Of a stretch of DNA of 33,961 bases, positions 16,201 through 24,248 are shown piece after piece (positions within the stretch are counted from its first letter, which is position 1; every line of letters starts with the position of its first letter). The stretch covers positions 1-33,961 of the forward strand of contig JAKAKG010000088.1 in assembly GCA_021813555.1 (NCBI GenBank), written 5' to 3'. Position numbers and translations under genes: made by a program. Source of the DNA: Acidobacteriota bacterium. Lineage in GTDB: Bacteria; Acidobacteriota; UBA4820; DSQY01. The notes beneath the pieces are model-generated. The model had not been told where the DNA came from and made no database searches. It saw nothing but the letters and a program-made list of their open reading frames with translations.

Positions 16201-18566
16201 GCGCCGCTCACCGTCCCGGAGATGCTGTAGGTCGTGCCCCCGCCGGAGGTGGGCGTGGCGGACTGCACGGCCGCAAGGGCGCCGAAGCAGGCGTCGGAGC
16301 TTCCGATGGCCACCACGGAGTAATAGTAAGTGATGCCGGCGGCCACCGTGGTGTCCGTGTAGGTCGTGGTGGTGGGCTCGGCGATGATGGAGAGGCTCGC
16401 CGTGGCCCCGAGCTCGCCGCGCAGCACCTTGTACTTGGTGGCACCGGAGGCGGCCGTCCAAGACAGGCTCACCTGGCCCGAACCGGCGGTGGCCGTTAGG
16501 GTGGGCTGGCCGATGGCGCCGCAGGCCGAATAGCTCACGTGGCTTCCCGTGGTGCAGGCGATGGCGTGACGGTTGAAGGCAGCGTAAATGGCGGCGGCAT
16601 GGGGCGTCCCGTCGCTCAGGTTGCCGTTGTCGTCGTCCACCGCCAGGAAGGTGGAGTACCAGTTGCCCGCGCCGCATCCGTTGGCCGAGGTCCCGGAGCA
16701 GGTGTAAGCATCCGTGGAGGTGGGCCGTGAGAGGTAGAAGAGCCGCTCCATGATGTACCACGCCGTGTTGGTGTCATATCCGGCGGCGGGGAGATCGCGT
16801 CCGCCCACATCAAAGTCCGTCTCGGCGCCGATGTAGGACTCGCAGTGGCCCTCGTAGCCGCAGGGGCCGGGGTAGCTGCTGCTCGTGGAGCAGTGGTAGC
16901 CCGTGGAGCCTGAAAGCTGGGCCGGGGTCGCGGGCGACTGGCTGGCGTGCTTGGTGTAGTCCGCGTCGCGGATGCCCGTGCAGCTCGTGCAGGCGTTGCC
17001 GTAGCCCGCGCACTGCTGGCCTGGGATGAAGTTCACGCCGACGCAGGACTGATGGGTCATGAGAATGGCGTTGGTATCGGCGTACATCTCCGAGGATCCA
17101 ACCGTTGACGTGCCGCTGCCGTCGTTGGAATCCAGGCCGTGGCCCACCTCGTGCAGGAAGACCGTGGGCAGCTCGCCCGTGTTGGAGCAGCCGCCGCCGC
17201 TCTTGAAGAAGTTCACCGCCGTGCCGTCCCAGTAGGCGTTGCACGTCTGGCTCAGGTTGACCTTGTCGGAAAGCGAACCTTGCAGCCATGTGTTGGAGGG
17301 CAGCCACGCCATGGCCTTCTCTTTCCACAGCGTGAGGTGGTAGTAGGTCGTGCGGGCCGCGTGCGTGTCGCCCGCGCCGCCGCCGGTGCTGGGAACCGTG
17401 CAGTCGGTGCCGCTGGACGTGCCGAGGTTGATGTCCGCGGGAGCCGTGGCGCTCAAGGAGACGGCGCCGCACGAGTCGTTCACTGTCACGTATTTCCCGG
17501 CCAGGCTCGTGGTCACCGTCCCGCTGGTCTGGGAGTACACGCCCGCGGCGTTGGCGTAGGTGCCGCCCGCCGAATTGGCGAATCCCATGGGCCTGACGGT
17601 TTCCGTGTCCAGGTTGGAGGTGATGTAGATGCCGCCCTTGATGGAGCCGTACTCATTCTCGTCCCGGAACACGAGGACCTGGCCCGTGTGGGCGTCGATC
17701 TTGGCGGTCCAATTGCCCATCTCGCCCTGGCGGCGGAAGGCGACGGTGTAGACCAGGTGGTATTCGAGGCCTTTGCCGGGCTCGGCTTCGTAGATGCCGA
17801 TGTCGCCCTGGGGCGCCATGGGAATGACGCTGAGGTGGCCCATGTCGAGCCACTGGTCGCCGGGCTGGAAGCCGCCCACGTATCCGCCCAGGATCTGCCT
17901 GGCGGTCTCGGCGCTGATGGTGGGGATGGGATCGAGGTTGATTTCGCCAAGGAAGTCGCCGCCGAACTGGATCAGATTCCCGTTGTTCACGCGGAACACG
18001 ACGTAGGACTTCTCCACGGGGATGCCGTGGAACCTGCGCTCGAACTGCACGTACCAGAGGTAACCGGCATAGTCCCCCGTGGCCACCGGGTTCACGTCCA
18101 AGTCAGCCACGTCCACCCCGAACACTTCGGGATACCGGAGCAGGAATTGTTTGGCCAGGCGTACCAGGGTGGCGGAGTTCACACGGCCAGATGCACTCAG
18201 GACCTCGCGAAGATCCGATGTGCGGAGGGAGTTGCCCACTCCCGGCACCCAGGGAACGCCCGAGCCCTCGGCCAGGGCCGCACGGCCCGTTCTCCGGTCC
18301 ACGCTCAAGTGCCACTGAGATCCGTTTTCAGCGATGAATCGGTCCCAGCCCTGAATGGTCTCCTGGAGGGACGGGGCCGCCATGGCCGCGGCCTCCGAAC
18401 GAAGCTCTTCGGATGGCACCACCGTAGCTTCCACGTTGACCCGGGGAGAGGTGGACACAAGGTCCGCCAATCCTCGCTGGGGCTTCTTCTCCACCACCGC
18501 CAGAGCCGCGAAAGCCCATAGGCACAACAACCCCGCTACCACCCATTTGATGTTTCTTGACCCCAT
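13287..18566 (-). CDS. Large secreted gluzincin metalloprotease (M4/M36-like) with repeated C-terminal modules
   Basis: Predicted 1759-residue secreted protease. Order: signal peptide (1-23, GLLCLWAFAALA); FTP-type inhibitory propeptide (about 45-230); Cys-rich catalytic domain with zinc motif HEVGHGLDSND (His472, Glu473, His476) and likely third ligand Glu493 in SSEMYAD; fibronectin-III-like domain (about 685-775). Then come six 82-residue Thr/Ser/Gly-rich beta-sandwich repeats opening TYSISG (from residues 779, 861, 1112, 1194, 1276 and a divergent one at 1516). Three jelly-roll-like modules (about 943-1111, 1360-1515, 1598-1759) lie between and after them; the first and last are strongly alike. 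No sorting signal such as PEP-CTERM is seen at the end. The ATG at 18566 has GGGAGGT upstream and precedes the signal peptide directly. The HEVGHGLD type is a gluzincin; the exact subfamily is uncertain. Confidence 0.88.
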   Translation of the reverse strand: MGSRNIKWVVAGLLCLWAFAALAVVEKKPQRGLADLVSTSPRVNVEATVVPSEELRSEAAAMAAPSLQETIQGWDRFIAENGSQWHLSVDRRTGRAALAEGSGVPWVPGVGNSLRTSDLREVLSASGRVNSATLVRLAKQFLLRYPEVFGVDVADLDVNPVATGDYAGYLWYVQFERRFHGIPVEKSYVVFRVNNGNLIQFGGDFLGEINLDPIPTISAETARQILGGYVGGFQPGDQWLDMGHLSVIPMAPQGDIGIYEAEPGKGLEYHLVYTVAFRRQGEMGNWTAKIDAHTGQVLVFRDENEYGSIKGGIYITSNLDTETVRPMGFANSAGGTYANAAGVYSQTSGTVTTSLAGKYVTVNDSCGAVSLSATAPADINLGTSSGTDCTVPSTGGGAGDTHAARTTYYHLTLWKEKAMAWLPSNTWLQGSLSDKVNLSQTCNAYWDGTAVNFFKSGGGCSNTGELPTVFLHEVGHGLDSNDGSGTSTVGSSEMYADTNAILMTHQSCVGVNFIPGQQCAGYGNACTSCTGIRDADYTKHASQSPATPAQLSGSTGYHCSTSSSYPGPCGYEGHCESYIGAETDFDVGGRDLPAAGYDTNTAWYIMERLFYLSRPTSTDAYTCSGTSANGCGAGNWYSTFLAVDDDNGNLSDGTPHAAAIYAAFNRHAIACTTGSHVSYSACGAIGQPTLTATAGSGQVSLSWTAASGATKYKVLRGELGATASLSIIAEPTTTTYTDTTVAAGITYYYSVVAIGSSDACFGALAAVQSATPTSGGGTTYSISGTVSGAATSGVTMTLSGAASATTTTATGGSYSFSGLVAGSYTVTPSKSGYTFSPASTAVTVSSANQTGINFSSTAVPTYSISGTVGGAATSGVTMTLSGAASATTTTATGGTYSFSGLVAGSYTVTPGLSGYTFSPASSAVTVSTANVTGVNFTSAVVTGPTTLFSDGFESQFTGWATAQVSGTAGAWTAATSGPYPSASPHAGTYLADFNSYTSASGSQTRLYRSAGFAIPASASSATLTFWMYHDTGYTTSNDQVQAQVSTNGTTWTNVGSAVPRYNGSTGWAQVTVDLTSYKGQSSVQLGFLGISAYGNDEYLDDVAVVMQSGTATYSISGAVSGAATSSVTMTLSGAASATTTTATGGTYTFSGLANGSYTVTPSLSGFSFSPASTAVAVNGANVASVNFTATSTATYSISGTVSGAATSGVTMTLSGAASATTTTATGGTYTFSGLANGSYTVTPSLSGFSFSPASTAVTISGANQTGKNFTATSTATYSISGTVSGAATSGVTMTLSGAASATTTTATGGTYTFSGLANGSYTVTPSLSGFSFSPASIAVAISGANQTGKNFTATAVVPPAGIVNGTFETGSLSGWTAGTGTGTVAPTASTAQKHGGSYSAYLAGSVGGSATNCTLSQSVAVPAGGGTLSFWYYPVSGDSVTYDWQEMDILNSAGTVVATPLKVASNTQVWTQVTANLASYAGQTITVKFTVHDDGYSGDQTNMYVDDVAISAPAATYSLSGTITYNSAGLSGVTVSTTGASATTDASGNYTLSGLVNGTYTVTPSMSGYTFSPASQSVTISGASVTGKNFTAAVATGPTTLFTNGFEASTGWASAQVSGTAGAWTLATSGPYPSASPHGGSYLADFNSYTSASGSQTRYYRTAGFAIASTYTTATLTFWMYHDTGYSTYADQVQAQVSTNGTTWTNVGTAVARYNGTTGWAQVTVDLSAYKGQTVQLGFLGISAYGNDEYLDDVTVVAQ
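14496..15233 (-). repeat. Three tandem, near-identical 246-bp coding repeats
   Basis: Units 14988-15233, 14742-14987 and 14496-14741 are in register at exactly 246 bp (82 codons) and differ at few positions, including silent ones. They encode the TYSISG-to-NFTA modules of the metalloprotease. Two more distant copies of the same module lie at about 15741-16232, and a divergent one is downstream. Near-identity at DNA level implies recent duplication or gene conversion, and risk of copy-number change or assembly collapse. Confidence 0.9.
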
Positions 18567-18678
18567 TGGCCCTACCTCCCTAGAAAGAACCGCCTCCCGT
18601 GGGCACCGGCCCCAGCATTCAACCGGCCTCACGCGTTCCATGAAAAGCGAGTTTTCGTGTTCGGGAATTGATATAGAC

Positions 18679-18708
18679 GGGCCTGGAGGATTAAACCCTA
18701 CCAGGCCC
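18679..18708 (-). terminator. Hairpin between small exported protein gene and protease gene
   Basis: A perfect 8-bp stem (GGGCCTGG with CCAGGCCC) is extended by an AGG/CCT pairing past a one-base bulge. It lies 11 bases after the stop of the upstream minus-strand gene. The following minus-strand sequence is AT-rich (TATATC) rather than T-rich, so it could be a terminator or lie in the leader or promoter region of the protease gene. Confidence 0.45.
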
Positions 18709-18719
18709 AGGGGGGGTGA

Positions 18720-19094
18720 CTAGGATTTCTTGAAGATGCGCCTGCGCAGGGTACGCCCGCGGCATGGGCTGGAAGGATGGATCGCCGCCAGCTCGGCCAC
18801 GGCGGAAACGCCCATGGGAGCCAACGCCTCGGCACTCTGGCCATGCGGATCCTCGGGCAGCCACTCCGCGGCAGCCTGCGGGTCGCCGTCGTCCGGATCG
18901 TCGTCGTCCATGTCGGACGCCTGGCCGCTAAAAGAGGCCGTCTCGCTTATGCTGGTGTCGTGGGAACGAGGACACTGAAGGCTGCCGGACCCAACCGCAG
19001 GAGACGCTCCCACTGGAGCCCCGGCGAAGAGGCCCGCAAGCACGAGAAGCGCCCCAAACCCAATAATGCTGGCCAGCAGTTTGATCGTCTGCAC
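18720..19094 (-). CDS. Small exported acidic protein of unknown function
   Basis: I do not recognise this 124-residue protein. It starts with a clear signal peptide (KLLASIIGFGALLVLAGLFAGAPVGA, residues about 5-31, shown here only as evidence of a hydrophobic core), then a low-complexity acidic stretch DMDDDDPDDGDP, and ends basic (RGRTLRRRIFKKS). Two cysteines flank the mature region. The start is GTG at 19094 with a weak purine-rich site (GGGGAAG) upstream, so the exact start is uncertain. The gene lies 153 bases upstream of the large metalloprotease on the same strand. An accessory role, for example an inhibitor or chaperone, is possible but unsupported. Confidence 0.5.
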   Translation of the reverse strand: MQTIKLLASIIGFGALLVLAGLFAGAPVGASPAVGSGSLQCPRSHDTSISETASFSGQASDMDDDDPDDGDPQAAAEWLPEDPHGQSAEALAPMGVSAVAELAAIHPSSPCRGRTLRRRIFKKS

Positions 19095-19417
19095 GTCTTC
19101 CCCATCGGTTTTCCTTGCAAGTATTACGCCATCCTGGCCTTGCTGACATACCCTTGCATTTGGAGGGGCTTGGCCACGTGGCGCCGGTTCGCCATTCGGC
19201 GCGCGCCGAGAACGTAGGTCCCAAGCGCCTCATCCGGCTCGAATCAACTCATTTAACTTATTGATAATACAAGGCACAGTTGATGTGAACGCCGTTATGC
19301 CCGCATGAACAAAGTTTTGTCACTTTTGGACGGGCGTCGGAAGGAAGGCAGGCGATTCTACACGGTGTCGCGGGCCGTGCGGCGAGCCCTTTGGCAGGCT
19401 TGAACCTGAAATAGGGT
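19095..19417. other. Intergenic region, no gene seen
   Basis: No credible coding frame. It contains an AT-rich island (about 19245-19330) in otherwise GC-rich DNA, which probably holds the promoter of the minus-strand exported protein gene (a TATTAT-like box is visible on the minus strand near 19266-19271). Two short perfect palindromes are present, GCCACGTGGC at 19173-19182 and CGGCGCGCGCCG at 19197-19208. A small hairpin (TGAACC/GGTTCA) at 19401-19420 overlaps the stop of the next gene. Confidence 0.5.
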
Positions 19418-20020
19418 TCATCCGTGCCAGGTGGCTTTATAAAGGCAGGCGGGGGCGCCGTCGAGGACACACTCCGTATGGCGGAGGCTGACCTCCGTCT
19501 TGCCGCCCATCTTGATGATCTGTTCGAGCCAGCCGGCGAAGTCCTCGCAAAAGGCCTTGGAGATGGGGTGGAAGCCGCTGATCCGCGCCACGCCCCCCGC
19601 GTCGTGAAAAGCCTCGGCGCTCAAGCTCCCGGCGCTGTAGTACATGCCCCACATGGATCCGGCGATCTTGAGCCAGGTCTTCATGTTGGCCAGCTTGAGG
19701 AGGACCTTGTGGAAGGAGGTGGCCTCGGTCTCGGCGGTGTAGCGCCCGATCTGGCGGCACAGGGCAAAATCGCCAGCGCCGAAGGCCCGGTCGATGCCTT
19801 CGTAGAGAGCCACTTGGTACCTGAAGGGATACCACGTGGAGGAGAGCACGGGGACGCTCAACACCTCCCGCAGGTCCGGCTCCAGCAGGGGCAGGACCCT
19901 CTCCATGGCCCCGGCGCCGAAGCGCGCCTCCGCGAAGGCCGTGGCGCCCTTCAGGGTGAACCCCTTGCTGCGAATCGTGTCCGGGGCAGGCAGGCGCGAG
20001 AGGTCCGGTTCTTGGGACAT
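19418..20020 (-). CDS. DUF2378-like (TIGR02265-like) protein
   Basis: Predicted 200-residue cytoplasmic protein with no signal peptide. The segment TWYPFRYQVALYEGIDRAF followed by GDFALCRQIGRYTAE resembles DUF2378 proteins common in myxobacteria, whose function is unknown. The C-terminal end (RHTECVLDGAPACLYKATW) resembles the closing Cys/Trp motif of V4R/4-vinyl-reductase-like small-molecule-binding domains. Either way a ligand-sensing role is plausible but unproven. The ATG at 20020 has AAGGAGGG 4 nt upstream. It is divergent from the fadR operon, so the 211-base gap serves both. The family assignment is from motif memory and moderate. Confidence 0.6.
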   Translation of the reverse strand: MSQEPDLSRLPAPDTIRSKGFTLKGATAFAEARFGAGAMERVLPLLEPDLREVLSVPVLSSTWYPFRYQVALYEGIDRAFGAGDFALCRQIGRYTAETEATSFHKVLLKLANMKTWLKIAGSMWGMYYSAGSLSAEAFHDAGGVARISGFHPISKAFCEDFAGWLEQIIKMGGKTEVSLRHTECVLDGAPACLYKATWHG

Positions 20021-20151
20021 GATGCCCTCCTTGCTCTGAAGTATAGGCCGCTCCCTCCACGCGGACAACAACGGTTCCGGTCCCCGAATCCCGCCGGGAG
20101 GTGGGGCCAGGGCGCGCGGAAGGCCCTCTGCGCAAGGGATTCGGCCGCCCC

Positions 20152-20180
20152 TTGACTTGGAGGCGGCACCGTCCTACATT
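20152..20180 (+). promoter_or_regulatory. Sigma70-type promoter of the fadR operon
   Basis: TTGACT (20152-20157) and TACATT (20175-20180) are separated by 17 bp. This is five of six -35 bases and a good -10. Transcription would start near 20187, just at the edge of the FadR operator. Confidence 0.8.
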
Positions 20181-20188
20181 GGCTTCAT

Positions 20189-20205
20189 AACTGGTCAGAC
20201 CTCTT
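20189..20205 (+). promoter_or_regulatory. FadR operator (autoregulatory)
   Basis: The 17-mer AACTGGTCAGACCTCTT matches the enterobacterial FadR operator pattern (A-n-CTGGTC-n-GACC-n-n-T-T) at every conserved core position. It also forms part of a perfect ACTGGT-N10-ACCAGT inverted repeat (20190-20211). It covers about +2 to +18 relative to the predicted start site, where bound FadR would block transcription. Acyl-CoA binding would be expected to release it, by analogy with E. coli FadR. Confidence 0.8.
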
Positions 20206-20231
20206 ACCAGTCGGCCAGAGGAGATCCCCTC

Positions 20232-20993
20232 ATGAAGCCTTCCGCCTCTCCTCAAAAACCCGCCTCCCACGCGGAGCAGGCGCTCATCACGGGGATTCTG
20301 GAGGGGGAGTTCCCCCCCGGATCGGCCCTCCCGGCCGAGCGGGACCTGGCCCTGAAGCTGTCCGTGACCCGGCCCACCCTTCGCGAAGTGATGGGGCGGC
20401 TGGAGCGGGACGGCTGGTTCACCATCCGGCAGGGCAAGTCCACCATCGTCAACGACATCTGGAGCAGCGGCGGACTGAACGTGGTGAGCGGCATCGTGAA
20501 GCACGCCCGGGTCCTCCCGCCCGAGTTCGTACCCCATCTCCTGGAGCTGAGGCTGCTCATGTCTCCCTTTTACGCCCGCGCGGCCGTGGAGCATGCCGCC
20601 CCGGAGGTGAGCGCCTTCCTCTCGGGCCACGCCAAGCTCCCCGACACGGCGCGGGCCTTCGCATCCTTCGACTGGAGGCTCCACCACCTCCTCACCACCG
20701 CCTCGGGCAATCCCATCTTCACCCTCATCCTCAACGGCTTCTCGGGCTTCTACGAGCGAATGGCGCGGGTGTACTTCCGCCGGGCGGAGGCCAGGGCCGC
20801 CTCCCGGGCGTTCTACGCCGCCCTTCTGAAATCGGCCAAGCGCGGGGACGGCCCCGCCGCCGAGCGCGTGACCCGCCGCGTCATGGCCGCGAGCCTCCAG
20901 CTCTGGCACGCCGCCAGCGCCCCCCCCGAGGCGCCCGCCGCCAAGAAGCGGCGGGGGACCAAGCCCAAGGCGCGGCGGGGAGGCAGGCCGTGA
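20232..20993 (+). CDS. fadR: FadR-type GntR family regulator (acyl-CoA-responsive)
   Basis: Predicted 253-residue transcription factor. The N-terminal winged helix (about 10-76) has LPAERDLALKLSVTRPTLRE and LERDGWFTIRQGKSTIVND, a close match to E. coli FadR including the wing. The C-terminal acyl-CoA-binding domain keeps FadR hallmarks: SGGLNVV, ASGNPIFTLILNGFSGFYERM, and a YFRRAEARAASRAFY helix. This is nearer to true FadR than to generic FCD-domain GntR proteins. A Lys/Arg-rich tail (AAKKRRGTKPKARRGGRP) is extra; its last codons contain the ribosome-binding site of the next gene. The ATG at 20232 has GAGGAG 8 nt upstream. The gene heads an operon and is preceded by its own operator. The stop overlaps the next start as GTGA. 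Confidence 0.9.
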   Translation: MKPSASPQKPASHAEQALITGILEGEFPPGSALPAERDLALKLSVTRPTLREVMGRLERDGWFTIRQGKSTIVNDIWSSGGLNVVSGIVKHARVLPPEFVPHLLELRLLMSPFYARAAVEHAAPEVSAFLSGHAKLPDTARAFASFDWRLHHLLTTASGNPIFTLILNGFSGFYERMARVYFRRAEARAASRAFYAALLKSAKRGDGPAAERVTRRVMAASLQLWHAASAPPEAPAAKKRRGTKPKARRGGRP

Positions 20994-22579
20994 GGCGCTG
21001 GAACGGATGGGGAGACGAGACCATCACCTATCCCGTGCCTCCCCGCGCCCTCGCCTTCCTGGAGGCCTCGCTGGGCGAGGGCACGAGGCTCGAGGACGCG
21101 AGCCTGGAGGCCGTCGTGGCCGCCGCTCCTCCCCCGAAGCTGCCGGCGGGAGCCATGCTCTCCAACGAGCCCGAGGTGCGCCTGCGCCACGCCCTCGGCC
21201 AGAGCCTTCCCGATTGGATCGCCCTCCGGAGTGGCCGCATTCCGGCATTTCCGGACGCCGTGGCCTTCCCCGAATCGTCCTCCGACGTCCGGGACCTCCT
21301 CCGTTTCGCCCAGTGGGCGGGAGCGAAGATCATCCCCTACGGCGGGGGCACGAGCGTGGTGGGACACCTCACGCCGGTGGCCGGCGAGTCCCCCGTGATC
21401 ACGGCGGACCTGGGCCGCATGACCCGCCTGTTGCGCCTGGACGAAACCAGCGGCCTAGCCACCTTCGGCGCGGGGGTGGCGGGCCCCGATTTGGAGGCCC
21501 AGCTCCGCGCCCGCGGCCTTACCCTGGGCCACTATCCCCAGTCCTTCGACTATTCGACCCTTGGGGGCTGGGTGGCGACCCGCTCCAGCGGCCAGCAGTC
21601 CGCTTATTACGGCCGCATCGAGAAGACCTTCGCGGGCGGCCGCCTCGAATCCCCCGAGGGGACTCTGGACCTGCCCGTCTTTCCCGCCTCCGCGGCGGGG
21701 CCCGACCTGCGCGAGCTGGTGCTCGGGTCCGAGGGCCGCCTGGGGATCCTGACCGAGGCCACGGTTCGGGTCAGGCCGCTGCCCGAGCGCGACACCTTCT
21801 TCGGCGTCTTCTTCTCCGATTGGACTTCGGGGATGGAGGCCGTGCGGGCCATGGTCCGCTCCGGCATTCCCCTCTCCATGGCGCGCCTGAACAACGCCGA
21901 AGAGACGCGCACGTCCCTCCTCCTCTCGGGCAAACCCAAGCTCGTCTCCGTCATGGAGCGCTACCTCTCCTTCCGCCGGGTGGGCGGCGGCAAGTGCCTG
22001 GCCATCCTGGGATGCACTGGGCTCGCGCCCCTCTGCAAAGCCGCCCGGGAGCAGGCGCTTGGCGTGGCGCGGACCTACGGAGGCATCGATCTGGGGCGGG
22101 CCGTGGGGAACACGTGGCAGAGCAAGCGCTTCCGCGCCCCCTACCTGCGCAACGCGCTGTGGGAGGCAGGCTTCGCCGTGGACACCCTGGAGACGGCCCT
22201 TCCCTGGTCGCGGCTGGCCTCCGCCGCGAGGGACGTGGAGGCCGCCCTCGTCAGCGGCCTGGAATCCTCGGATGAAAAGGTCCACGTCATGAGCCACCTC
22301 TCCCACGTCTATCCCGACGGGGCCAGCCTCTACACGACCTACCTCTTCAGGATCGCCGATCCCGAGACGGCCCTCCACCGGTGGACGATCCTCAAGGGGG
22401 CGGCCACGGCGGCGCTCCTCGCGAACGGGGGGACCATCAGCCACCAGCACGGCGTGGGCACCGACCACGCGCCCTACCTTCCCGCGGAGAAGGGGCCCCT
22501 GGGCATGGCGGCCCTCGGCGCCGTGATCAGAACGATGGACCCCGGGGGGATCATGAACCCTGGAAAGCTCGTCCTCTAG
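20990..22579 (+). CDS. Alkylglycerone-phosphate-synthase-type FAD-linked enzyme
   Basis: Predicted 529-residue flavoprotein of the PCMH/FAD-linked oxidase C-terminal class, closest in motifs to alkyldihydroxyacetonephosphate synthase, which swaps an acyl group for a fatty alcohol on DHAP to form an ether bond. Seen: RRWNGWGDE at the N-terminus, FAD loop PYGGGTSVVGH (116-126), STLGGWVATRSSGQ, and LGSEGRLGILTEA. Near the C-terminus, Arg387 in PYLRN, Tyr448 in GASLYTTY and H485-Q-H487-GVG correspond to catalytic Arg515, Tyr578 and His615-617 of the mammalian enzyme; the middle His is Gln. It starts with GTG overlapping the fadR stop, with GGGGAGG upstream. The reaction direction (synthesis or breakdown) is not settled. 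A plain alcohol or hydroxyacid oxidase is less likely. Confidence 0.85.
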   Translation: MRRWNGWGDETITYPVPPRALAFLEASLGEGTRLEDASLEAVVAAAPPPKLPAGAMLSNEPEVRLRHALGQSLPDWIALRSGRIPAFPDAVAFPESSSDVRDLLRFAQWAGAKIIPYGGGTSVVGHLTPVAGESPVITADLGRMTRLLRLDETSGLATFGAGVAGPDLEAQLRARGLTLGHYPQSFDYSTLGGWVATRSSGQQSAYYGRIEKTFAGGRLESPEGTLDLPVFPASAAGPDLRELVLGSEGRLGILTEATVRVRPLPERDTFFGVFFSDWTSGMEAVRAMVRSGIPLSMARLNNAEETRTSLLLSGKPKLVSVMERYLSFRRVGGGKCLAILGCTGLAPLCKAAREQALGVARTYGGIDLGRAVGNTWQSKRFRAPYLRNALWEAGFAVDTLETALPWSRLASAARDVEAALVSGLESSDEKVHVMSHLSHVYPDGASLYTTYLFRIADPETALHRWTILKGAATAALLANGGTISHQHGVGTDHAPYLPAEKGPLGMAALGAVIRTMDPGGIMNPGKLVL

Positions 22580-22588
22580 GAGCGCGCC

Positions 22589-24229
22589 ATGTGGAGAGCG
22601 GGGTGGCGCGAGACGGTGTGGGCGGATCTTCAGAAACCCTGGGACTTGATCGTCGTCGGGGGCGGGATCACGGGTGCCGCGGTTCTGAGCGAGGCCACGC
22701 GGGCAGGCTACAAGGCCCTCCTCGTGGAGCAGGGAGACTTCGCCTCGGGAACCTCCAGCCGATCCTCCAAGCTCGTCCACGGCGGCCTGCGGTACATCAA
22801 GGAGGGGAAGCTGCGTCTGACCTACACGGCGGTGCGCGAGCGCGAGCGCCTTCTGGTGGAAGCGCCGGGCCTGGTGGAACCCCTCAACTTCCTCATGCCC
22901 GACTACCGCGCCGCCAAACCGGGCCGCTACCTCATGGCCGTGGGCCTGACCCTCTACGACCTCATGGCGGGAGCGTGGAGCCACAGGTATTATCCCGCTC
23001 AGCTCTTCAAGATGCTGGCCCCCCACCTTCGCGAAATGGGCCTCAAGGGCGGGTTCTGGTTCAGGGACGCGGAGACGGACGACGCCCGGCTGGTCATGAG
23101 GCTCATCCTGGAAGCCGTGGGAGCCGGGGCCACGGCCCTGAACTACACGCGCTGCGAGGATCTCCTCGTGGAGGACGGCACCGTGTCCGGCGTCCTGCTG
23201 AGGGACATGGCGGCAGGACCGGGCGGCGCGGGCCGCACGGCGGAGGTGCGCGCCGCGGTGGTGATCAACGCCACGGGTGCGTGGGCCGACGGCCTCAGGC
23301 ACAAGGTGGGCGGAGAACCTCGCATCCGCCCCCTGCGCGGCAGCCATCTCCTCTTTCCCTCCTGGCGCCTCCCCGTGGCCCAGTCCGTAAGCTTCCTCCA
23401 TCCGAAGGACGGCCGCCCCGTCTTCGTGTTCCCGTGGGAAGGCATCACCCTCGTCGGGACCACCGACCAGGACCACCGGAAGCCGCTGGACGAAGAGCCC
23501 GCCATCAGCACCGAGGAGGTTGGCTACCTCCTGGATGCAGTCCGCGGCATGTTTCCCGCCTCCGGCCTTCAACCCGCCGACGTGCTCTCGACCCTTTCGG
23601 GCGTCCGCCCCGTGATCGGGTCCGGCAAGGCCGACCCCTCGGAGGAATCGCGGGAGTACGCCATCTGGCCCGAGGCGGGCCTCCTCACCGTCACGGGCGG
23701 CAAGCTCACGACCTTCCGGTGCCAGGCGCTGGACGTGCTCAAGGCGGCCCGGGAACGCCTGCCCGCGCGGCCGCCTGCCCGGCACTCGGAGACGGTCTTC
23801 GCGGCCCGCGTCCTGCCCTTGCCCCCCGAGGCGGGCCGCCTGGACGAGCCGGTCCTCCGGCGCCTCACCGGCCGGTACGGAGAAGCGGCTCCCGCCCTCA
23901 TCTCAGCCGCCCGCCCCGGCGAGCTCGAACCCCTTCCGGGCACGGCGACGCTCTGGGCCGAAGTCCGGTGGGCGGCCCGCGCCGAGGGGGTGGCCCACCT
24001 CGACGACCTCCTGCTCAGGCGCGTGCGCCTGGGGCTCCTTCTTCCCGAGGGCGGCGAGGACCACCTGGACGTGGTCCGCGCCATCTGCCGTGAGGAGCTG
24101 CGGTGGGACGACGCCCGCTGGAAAGAGGAATCGCGGCGCTATCTCGATCTCTGGCGAACGCGCTACAGCCTCCCCGCGGAGCCTTGGGCGCCGCCGGAAG
24201 GCGGCCCAGGACTCGCGGGAGTCCGCTGA
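22589..24229 (+). CDS. glpD: FAD-dependent glycerol-3-phosphate dehydrogenase
   Basis: Predicted 546-residue flavoprotein that oxidises sn-glycerol 3-phosphate to DHAP at the membrane and passes electrons to quinone. The dinucleotide-binding motif VVGGGITGA is at residues 22-30, and the family signature [17 protein letters not shown] at about 57-73. Later TTDQDH and SGVRPVIG segments, and a C-terminal helical domain, match GlpD. The ATG at 22589 follows the previous stop by 9 bases, with TAGGAG overlapping that stop. The neighbours suggest it supplies or consumes DHAP in step with the ether-lipid-type enzyme. It could also act on 1-O-alkyl- or acyl-glycerol phosphates, which would be new; this is inference. 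Confidence 0.9.
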   Translation: MWRAGWRETVWADLQKPWDLIVVGGGITGAAVLSEATRAGYKALLVEQGDFASGTSSRSSKLVHGGLRYIKEGKLRLTYTAVRERERLLVEAPGLVEPLNFLMPDYRAAKPGRYLMAVGLTLYDLMAGAWSHRYYPAQLFKMLAPHLREMGLKGGFWFRDAETDDARLVMRLILEAVGAGATALNYTRCEDLLVEDGTVSGVLLRDMAAGPGGAGRTAEVRAAVVINATGAWADGLRHKVGGEPRIRPLRGSHLLFPSWRLPVAQSVSFLHPKDGRPVFVFPWEGITLVGTTDQDHRKPLDEEPAISTEEVGYLLDAVRGMFPASGLQPADVLSTLSGVRPVIGSGKADPSEESREYAIWPEAGLLTVTGGKLTTFRCQALDVLKAARERLPARPPARHSETVFAARVLPLPPEAGRLDEPVLRRLTGRYGEAAPALISAARPGELEPLPGTATLWAEVRWAARAEGVAHLDDLLLRRVRLGLLLPEGGEDHLDVVRAICREELRWDDARWKEESRRYLDLWRTRYSLPAEPWAPPEGGPGLAGVR

Positions 24230-24248
24230 CTGGAGAAAGGACAAACCC

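Noticed and set aside
19228-19250. tRNA T-arm-like string (GGCTCGAATC)
   Set aside because: No acceptor, D or anticodon arm could be paired around it, so it is not a tRNA and there is no support for an attachment site.
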